From contig JALRIY010000060.1 in the NCBI GenBank assembly GCA_023255285.1, forward strand, positions 1 through 11,956: 11,956 bases of DNA. Direction: 5' to 3'. How positions within the stretch are numbered: position 1 is the first letter of the stretch; each line of letters begins with the position of its first letter. The translations under genes and the position numbers were made by a program. The DNA comes from Algoriphagus sp. Lineage in GTDB: Bacteria > Bacteroidota > Bacteroidia > Cytophagales > Cyclobacteriaceae. Shown piece after piece: positions 6,978-11,956 of this stretch. A model generated the notes under the pieces. The model did not search any database and was not told the DNA's origin. It saw only the letters and a program-made list of their open reading frames with translations.

Positions 6978-8180
6978 TTAGGCGGAGTTTTTGAGATGTG
7001 CATCCACTCGTAAAATAAAGTCACTCAAAACATTCATGTAGTTGATGAAGGCATCGTAGGGGGTATCGTAAGGGCTGAAATAGTCATGTACCGATCCATC
7101 CGAGAAGAATTTGGTACAGATGTAGTAAAAGTGATCGGAGGTCTGAAGGTATTCCCAATCTCGAAGGAGATCTGGGTCACTGACCTTTCTAATATTTTTT
7201 TCCAGTTCAAATAATCGGTCAAATGCTTCGTCTTGCATGTCATTGCCCAACCAGGCAGTGAGGTCACGTTCTTCATCTGCCCAAGAAATAGGGGTAGGTA
7301 CATGAATGTTTCCGACTGTAGGAAGTGCGTTTATTACTTCGGTAGGGGTGGAGAAGGTAAAGTTGGACTGAGAGAAAATTGTCTCAGGGAGGTGTCGCAT
7401 AAAGTCAAAAATTCCTGATTCTGCCCATTGGTGCTCGCCAAACGTTTCGTAATCCATAAAAAGGTTGACTACGGGTTCTTCCTTGGGAAGGGCGTTGAGC
7501 CACGACACAAATTTATCTGTTGTTAGGGGAAAATCTCCCCATGATTTATCTCCAAAACGAAAGGCAATGTCATCCGATAGGCGAAAATTTTTCAAGAGCA
7601 CCTTAAGCTTTGGATTCACCGAATTGGAATAGACGTAATTGGGGCTTTTCCATCCCAAAATATGCTTGGCGCCTTCGGTCAAAATTCCTTGGTAACCCAA
7701 ATCAGCTACTAGAGCTCCGATTTGATCTGAATAGATCAATTCTGTATTTCTGAAAACTTTTGGGCTGTAGCCGTTAAAAAGTTCCTTAATTCGATCTTGG
7801 TGCTTGTGAACTAAGGATGCAAATTCTTCCTTGCTTTTGAGGGCTGCTAGGGAGTGGGAATAGGTTTCGTTGAGAAGTTCAACATGACCTGTGGCAACTA
7901 AGCGCTGGAAACTTTCAAGCACATCGGGGGCATAAGCTTCTAATTGGTCCAAAAAAGTGCCAGAAATGGAAAAAGCTACCTTGAATCGACCCTCATAGCG
8001 CTGGATGAGTTCAAGCAATAAAGCATTCATTGGGAGGTAGCATTTTTGTGCTACTTTCCGAATAACGCTCCGATTGAGGTAGTCATTCCAATAGTAGTGG
8101 TCTTCCCCAATATCAAAAAATCGGTAAGGCTTTAATCGGAAGGGTTGATGTACTTGGAAATAAAAACAGATCGTTCTCAT
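6978..8180 (-). CDS. GH57 family alpha-glucan hydrolase or transferase (alpha-amylase type)
   Basis: With the start at 8180 the protein has 400 residues and opens MRTICFYFQVHQPFRL, the classic GH57 N-terminus. GH57 regions are present in order: HQP (11-13), ELLNETYSHS (101-110), VFRNTELIY (142-150) with probable nucleophile E147, NLFMDYETFGEH (239-250) with probable acid/base D243, and a WADEERDLTAWLGN block after residue 300. The upstream gene's stop codon overlaps this ATG (ATGA at 8180-8177), which fixes the start. The in-frame ATG at 8240 would add 20 residues with no family resemblance, lying inside the upstream gene. There is no signal peptide, so it acts in the cytoplasm, probably on glycogen or maltodextrin. 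Whether it is a hydrolase or a 4-alpha-glucanotransferase cannot be told. It is the last gene of the glucan operon, convergent with panB across 75 bases. Confidence 0.93.
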   Translation of the reverse strand: MRTICFYFQVHQPFRLKPYRFFDIGEDHYYWNDYLNRSVIRKVAQKCYLPMNALLLELIQRYEGRFKVAFSISGTFLDQLEAYAPDVLESFQRLVATGHVELLNETYSHSLAALKSKEEFASLVHKHQDRIKELFNGYSPKVFRNTELIYSDQIGALVADLGYQGILTEGAKHILGWKSPNYVYSNSVNPKLKVLLKNFRLSDDIAFRFGDKSWGDFPLTTDKFVSWLNALPKEEPVVNLFMDYETFGEHQWAESGIFDFMRHLPETIFSQSNFTFSTPTEVINALPTVGNIHVPTPISWADEERDLTAWLGNDMQDEAFDRLFELEKNIRKVSDPDLLRDWEYLQTSDHFYYICTKFFSDGSVHDYFSPYDTPYDAFINYMNVLSDFILRVDAHLKNSA

Positions 8181-9466
8181 GCGCGTTGAGCTATAGTTTT
8201 TTCGTAAACTGTGACTAGTTTGGCAGCTACATGCTCCCATTTCAATTTTTTCAATTCCGATGCTCCTAGTTCCGTAAACATTCGAGCGATACTGTGGTAA
8301 TGCAAAAGTCCAAAAATGGCATCAGCCATCGCATCTACATCCCAGAAATCAATTTTGATTGCATTCGTCAATACCTCAGCCACTCCAGATTGTTTGGAGA
8401 TAATCACAGGGGTATTGTGTCGAACAGCTTCCAAAGGTGCAATGCCGAACGGTTCCGACACGGAAGGCATCACATACACATCACTAATTGCATACATATG
8501 ATCTACATCATCCCCTTTCAAGAATCCAGTAAAATGAAATTTGGTTCCCATACGAAGTTCTGCAACGCGGTCCACCATCTTAGTCAATAAATCTCCAGAT
8601 CCTGCCATGACAAAACGCACATTAGGATCTCGATCTATCACCTTCTTTGCAGCTTCTACGAAGTATTCAGGTCCCTTTTGGTAAGTAATTCGGCCAAGGA
8701 AGGTGACAATTTTTTCAGGCACTTTTTTTTGATAGGAAGAGGTAATGATACTTGCATCCAAAACTGCGTTATGAAGTACAGTTACTTTCTCTGGAGGGAT
8801 CCCGTATTTTCGAACACAAATATTTTTTGTGAGCTGACTGACAGCCACCACGTGGTCGGCAGCGTGCATACCCGCGCGCTCAATCTCAAATACTGGAAAG
8901 TTGACAGACTCCCCAGATCGGTCGTACTCAGTCGCATGGACATGAACGACCAGAGGCTTTCCACTAATTTCTTTGGCAGCGATTCCTGCTGGATAGGCTA
9001 GCCAGTCGTGTGCATGGATGATGTCAAAATCACTTCGATCTCGGGCTATTTGTGCTCCGACAAGCGCATAGCGGGAGACTTCTTCCATCAGGTTTTTACC
9101 ATACTTGCCACTAAATTGATAATTGGTGGAAAAAATACTATCTGCCACATCTGTTCGGTCATGCAGGGAGTGGTCGGTAAATTTTTTAAATTCTTGTGGA
9201 CCAAGGTAGGGGATTAGGTAGCTGTTGACTTCGAGGTAAGTCAGGTTTTTCCAAAGTTTTTTAAACCGGCGTTCTCGGTAATCCACGGTGATGCCACTGG
9301 CGTTGACAAAATCAGCTACTGGCTCCTCGTCTCCCCAAAGCTTGGGGACTACAAAAATCACCTCCTGCTTGTGCACATTCATGCCTTGTACCAATCCATA
9401 GCAAGCGGTACCTAATCCTCCAGAAATATGTGGCGGAAATTCCCACCCAAACATGAGTACTTTCAT
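8177..9466 (-). CDS. Glycosyltransferase, GT4/GT5-like, probable glycogen synthase
   Basis: This 429-residue GT-B fold enzyme begins MKVLMFGWEFPPHISGGLGT. The GGLG loop (16-19) resembles the KTGGL nucleotide-sugar loop of glycogen synthases. HAHDWLAYPAG (151-161), FLGRITYQKGPEYFVEA (256-272) and the E-x7-E signature EPFGIAPLE (338-346, E338 and E346) mark the donor-binding C-terminal domain. The protein is cytoplasmic, with no signal or membrane segment. Its place between a glycogen debranching enzyme and a GH57 enzyme supports a role in extending an alpha-glucan; the sugar donor (ADP-, UDP- or GDP-glucose) is unknown. The N-terminal insert with RERRFKKLWKN is longer than in plain GT4 enzymes. 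It lies 10 bases after the debranching gene and overlaps the GH57 start by 4 bases, so the three are very likely one transcript. Confidence 0.88.
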   Translation of the reverse strand: MKVLMFGWEFPPHISGGLGTACYGLVQGMNVHKQEVIFVVPKLWGDEEPVADFVNASGITVDYRERRFKKLWKNLTYLEVNSYLIPYLGPQEFKKFTDHSLHDRTDVADSIFSTNYQFSGKYGKNLMEEVSRYALVGAQIARDRSDFDIIHAHDWLAYPAGIAAKEISGKPLVVHVHATEYDRSGESVNFPVFEIERAGMHAADHVVAVSQLTKNICVRKYGIPPEKVTVLHNAVLDASIITSSYQKKVPEKIVTFLGRITYQKGPEYFVEAAKKVIDRDPNVRFVMAGSGDLLTKMVDRVAELRMGTKFHFTGFLKGDDVDHMYAISDVYVMPSVSEPFGIAPLEAVRHNTPVIISKQSGVAEVLTNAIKIDFWDVDAMADAIFGLLHYHSIARMFTELGASELKKLKWEHVAAKLVTVYEKTIAQRA

Positions 9467-9476
9467 AGAAAATCGG

Positions 9477-11396
9477 TTAAACCTGTTTGACTAAGTCCAT
9501 CATTCGCAGAAGTTCTGCGATACTCCATGCTTGTGATACTGCACCTTTGGGTCGGTGTGGGGCATCACCATCGTAAATTTCTGCTACGGTACCTACTCCA
9601 TATTGAGTCATTACTCCATCAAAGCCTTTGATGATTTTTTCAACAAAAATCTTCGCTGCCTTTCCATGTAATTTGAGATAACCTTCCGCAAAATGACCTA
9701 AAAGCCAAGCCCAGATTGTTCCGTTGTGGTAGGCCTGATCACGGCTAACTTGATTTCCAAAATAATACCCTTTATACCCAGGATCGTCAGGAGAAAGGGA
9801 GCGAAGGCCTCTTGGCGTAACGAGTTTAGACTTAGCTAATTCCAATACTTTATCGCATTTTTCCTCATCCAAAATCACATATGGGAGGGAAGTTGCAAAA
9901 ATCATGTTGGGACGAATGGACCAATCCTTTTCTTCTCCATGGACCACATCCGCTAGATAACCATGCTGCCAAGACCAAAACTCACGATCGAAAGATTCCT
10001 TAACCTGAAAGGCTAGGTTGAGGTATTCTTCTTCACCACTCAGCTCATGGTAGAAGCACAAAGCATTGTACCATAAGGCCTGAATTTCTACAGGACATCC
10101 CATTCGTGGGGTTACTGGCCCGTCAGGTGTAATGGCATCCATCCAGGTGAGCGCAATCCCTTCTTGTCCTCCTGAGATCAGACCTGAAGGAAGCATGTGA
10201 ATGTTGAAATCTGTTCCTTCCTTGTACCCTTCAATAATACCTCGGAGCTTCGATAGGTAGCGATCTTGAATTGTTTTTTTATCTCCTGTGTAATGGATGT
10301 AGTTCTGTAGTGACCAAAAAAACCAAAGTGGGGCATCTATAGAAGTCATATTGGTGTAAGTTCCACTACCGATATTGGGAAATAGTGCTCCCTTAAGGTC
10401 CTTGGACATGGTGTCCATGATCTCTAAGAAGGTGCTTGAATCTCCTGTCGCTAAGGTCAATCCTGGAGCAGCAATAAATGTGTCTCTCCCCCACCAGCCA
10501 AACCATGGGTAGCCTGCAATGACACGCACTTCCCCATTTCGATTCCGAATAAACTGTCCTGCAGAATTTTTTAAGCAATTCTCAAAATTATTTCTTGGAA
10601 TACGCCTTTCAATTTCTTTTTCAAAAGCTAGCGCTCGGGTTTCTGGATCTGCATCTGTCAATCCAGCTGAAAAAATAACGGATTCCCCTTTGCTGATTTC
10701 AAATTCTAAGCATCCTGGTACAAATAAATCTTCTTGGTACTCGTACCCACGTTCTCGCTCTTGGATGTATTCCAGTTTGTAATACCAATCGGGGTTAGAA
10801 ATAAAAGTAGTTTCCTTGGATAATTGAAGGTATAAAGGATCGTAATTGGGGTATAGCTGAAATCGAACTCCATTGTTTACTGCCTCGTAAGCCGTATTAA
10901 TGTGATTGTTTGCTTTCTGTAGCTCATGGTATCCTCGAAATGCTAGAAACGGTTGGACACGAAGTGTGGTTGGGGATTGAGCCTCTAACAAAGTGTAACG
11001 GATCATTACCCGATCACGGTTGGAATCTAAAATCAATTCTTTTTGTAACAGAACTCCTCCCACTCGGTAGGTCAACTTTGGGATAGGTTCGGAGTTAAAA
11101 TCCTCTAGGTATTTGTGGCCTCTAGGAGCATAGTTGCCAGGAAATTTGGCAATTCCTAAATTAAAGCTTGCCCCGCGCTGAATCACAGTCTCGTGGACGG
11201 TGGATAGCATCACGTGGTTTTGGGAGTCAATTTGTGGCTGAGGAACGACCAGTAAACCGTGATATTTTCTGGTATTGCATCCTATGATGGTAGTACTGGT
11301 GTAAGCGCCTGATCGATTGGATCGAATGATCTCTCGCTCCAAAGAATAATTCAGGTTGATTAATTGAGATTTATCGAAATGGATATAGCTACTCAT
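9477..11396 (-). CDS. Glycogen debranching enzyme, amylo-alpha-1,6-glucosidase type
   Basis: This 639-residue protein has two parts: an N-terminal beta-rich GDE_N-like domain (about 15-260) and a C-terminal (alpha/alpha)6 GDE_C/GH133 catalytic domain (about 270-635). The catalytic domain shows GYPWFGWWGRDTFIA (295-309, D305), TSIDAPLWFFW (351-361), GGQEGIALTWMDA (409-421, with D420 as a candidate catalytic residue) and, further on, YHNGTIWAWLLGHFAEGYL. It would remove alpha-1,6 branch glucose from glycogen. It resembles the compact archaeal/bacterial type rather than the much longer eukaryotic type with a transferase domain, and it is not a GlgX/isoamylase. There is no signal peptide, so it is cytoplasmic. 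It is the first gene of the operon with the glycosyltransferase and GH57 gene. Repeat copy 2 ends 96 bases before its start. No clear TAnnTTTG box was found upstream. Confidence 0.94.
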   Translation of the reverse strand: MSSYIHFDKSQLINLNYSLEREIIRSNRSGAYTSTTIIGCNTRKYHGLLVVPQPQIDSQNHVMLSTVHETVIQRGASFNLGIAKFPGNYAPRGHKYLEDFNSEPIPKLTYRVGGVLLQKELILDSNRDRVMIRYTLLEAQSPTTLRVQPFLAFRGYHELQKANNHINTAYEAVNNGVRFQLYPNYDPLYLQLSKETTFISNPDWYYKLEYIQERERGYEYQEDLFVPGCLEFEISKGESVIFSAGLTDADPETRALAFEKEIERRIPRNNFENCLKNSAGQFIRNRNGEVRVIAGYPWFGWWGRDTFIAAPGLTLATGDSSTFLEIMDTMSKDLKGALFPNIGSGTYTNMTSIDAPLWFFWSLQNYIHYTGDKKTIQDRYLSKLRGIIEGYKEGTDFNIHMLPSGLISGGQEGIALTWMDAITPDGPVTPRMGCPVEIQALWYNALCFYHELSGEEEYLNLAFQVKESFDREFWSWQHGYLADVVHGEEKDWSIRPNMIFATSLPYVILDEEKCDKVLELAKSKLVTPRGLRSLSPDDPGYKGYYFGNQVSRDQAYHNGTIWAWLLGHFAEGYLKLHGKAAKIFVEKIIKGFDGVMTQYGVGTVAEIYDGDAPHRPKGAVSQAWSIAELLRMMDLVKQV

Positions 11397-11492
11397 CGGA
11401 GAATATTGAATGAAACTAAAAATAAGGGATTAGATGGATAAGAAAAATTAAAGCGAAAAAATAAAGAGTTGATAGCCAGATAAAAGATTTTA

Positions 11493-11640
11493 TGATTATC
11501 CGCAATTATGCCAGTAGTCTCTACGGAGTACTAAAACTTGCGGATAATTGTCGATAGACCACGGTCCAAAGATCACAGCTTATTAAAATGAACTTCAAAC
11601 CTTATTTTTATTTGGTAACTGGTGACAAAGCGGATAATCA
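11493..11640 (-). repeat. Dispersed intergenic element, copy 2, with inverted terminal boxes
   Basis: This is the inverted counterpart of the element at about 1174-1308; the shared blocks are 11578-11601 and 11493-11507. Its ends are perfect 11-base inverted repeats: TGATTATCCGC (11493-11503) and GCGGATAATCA (11630-11640). A third box, TTGCGGATAAT (11538-11548), pairs perfectly with 11495-11505 over 11 bases and encloses CTC-TACG-GAG. The 5-base stretch next to the first block is AAGCT. The element could fold as a large stem or be a MITE/REP-like remnant. No target duplication was identified. Confidence 0.65.
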
Positions 11641-11654
11641 GAAAAGATTTTACT

Positions 11655-11674
11655 AAAAAATAGGTGTCCTCCTA
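11655..11674 (-). terminator. Weak terminator candidate downstream of threonine synthase
   Basis: On the minus strand TAGG and CCTA (11674-11671 and 11664-11661) pair around a 6-base loop and are followed by six T residues (11660-11655). The stem is only 4 bp. It lies 36 bases after the threonine synthase stop codon, the right place, but the structure is marginal. Confidence 0.28.
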
Positions 11675-11710
11675 CAAGAAAAAATCGGTATAAATCAAAC
11701 GGGTTGGTAG

Positions 11711-11956
11711 TTAATCCAATGCACTCAAAAACTTTTTAAAAGATTCAAAACTGGCAGTAAGGGGAATCGTAATTTTTTCTCCTTTTTGAAAAATAGCCAA
11801 CCGTTCAGGTAATTTTAATTTTTCGCTAATTGCCTTTTCTACGACTTCTTGAAACTTACCAGGATGTGCGGTCTCCAAAAATATCCCCTGATAATCAATT
11901 TCAATTTCCAGGAATTTTTTTAATCCTAGGTACCCAATAGCACCATGTGGATCTAG
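11711..11956 (-). CDS. thrC: Threonine synthase (partial; C-terminal 81 residues)
   Basis: The minus strand is open from the window edge at 11956 to a TAA at 11711-11713. The 81 residues begin LDPHGAIGYLGLKKFL and contain GIFLETAHPGKFQEVVEKA. DPHGA-x-GY and LETAHPxKF are C-terminal signatures of the PLP-dependent threonine synthase, which turns O-phosphohomoserine into threonine and phosphate. The PLP lysine and the rest of the catalytic domain lie outside the window, so activity cannot be judged. The tail after the signature (about 45 residues) is of normal kind. In many Bacteroidota it ends a thrA-thrB-thrC operon, which would lie to the right. Same direction as the glucan operon but separated by 314 bases, so probably a different transcript. 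Confidence 0.92.
   Translation of the reverse strand, partial: LDPHGAIGYLGLKKFLEIEIDYQGIFLETAHPGKFQEVVEKAISEKLKLPERLAIFQKGEKITIPLTASFESFKKFLSALD

Larger units (their letters stand above)
11397..11710. other. 314-base intergenic region between threonine synthase and the glucan operon
   Basis: No ORF or tRNA is seen. It contains repeat copy 2 (about 11493-11640), a weak terminator candidate for thrC (11655-11674) and an A/T-rich leader of about 96 bases before the debranching gene. The promoter of the glucan operon should lie here but I could not place it with confidence. Confidence 0.7.

Noticed and set aside
8181..8240. Upstream in-frame extension of the GH57 gene (start at 8240)
   Set aside because: The extra 20 residues lie inside the glycosyltransferase gene, show no GH57 resemblance, and the ATGA overlap at 8177-8180 gives a better start.
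1..11956. Mobile element, prophage, toxin-antitoxin, CRISPR or defence genes
   Set aside because: All long ORFs belong to recognised metabolic or housekeeping families, no direct-repeat array or transposase was seen, and base composition looks even along the window by eye.

Overview
The window looks like a chromosomal segment of a member of the Bacteroidota, probably Cytophagales (Cyclobacteriaceae- or Algoriphagus-like; the family is a guess from protein style only). The reasons are a lipoprotein signal with an acidic stretch behind the lipid-bearing cysteine, start codons with almost no Shine-Dalgarno sequences, Bacteroidota-type promoter boxes (TTTG / TAnnTTTG), a Kdo transferase of the Bacteroidota type, and a glycogen debranching enzyme / glycosyltransferase / GH57 trio. 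There is no sign of phage, insertion sequence, CRISPR, rRNA or tRNA.

Layout, left to right. Positions 1-932 (minus) hold the N-terminal 310 residues of a PQQ-dependent sugar dehydrogenase lipoprotein. A 459-base divergent intergenic region follows, then a Tat-exported Gfo/Idh/MocA oxidoreductase resembling glucose-fructose oxidoreductase (1392-2498, plus). A low-molecular-weight tyrosine phosphatase (2695-3186, minus) lies convergent to it. Next, on the plus strand, come waaA (Kdo transferase) and rsgA (ribosome-assembly GTPase), sharing an ATGA overlap, then a PyrR-like phosphoribosyltransferase and panB (pantothenate/CoA synthesis), 6 bases apart, behind a candidate promoter. Converging from the right is a tight minus-strand operon: glycogen debranching enzyme (GH133 type), GT4/GT5-like glycosyltransferase and GH57 alpha-glucan hydrolase or transferase. 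The window closes with the last 81 residues of threonine synthase (minus).

Function. The debranching enzyme, glycosyltransferase and GH57 enzyme form a storage-glucan unit with elongation, trimming and debranching activities, but no branching enzyme or ADP-glucose synthase is beside them. The two genes at the left end are both probable periplasmic or envelope sugar oxidoreductases and are divergently arranged. The rest is housekeeping: lipid A core, ribosome maturation, CoA and threonine synthesis.

Most notable observation. A diverged element of about 140 bases occurs twice, at about 1174-1308 and about 11493-11640 in opposite orientation. In each case it ends 83-96 bases before the start codon of a carbohydrate gene and points the same way relative to that gene (the Gfo-type oxidoreductase and the debranching enzyme). 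It could be a shared regulatory module or a MITE/REP-like repeat. The second notable point is that the PyrR-like protein has lost several residues needed by true PyrR for RNA and pyrophosphate binding.
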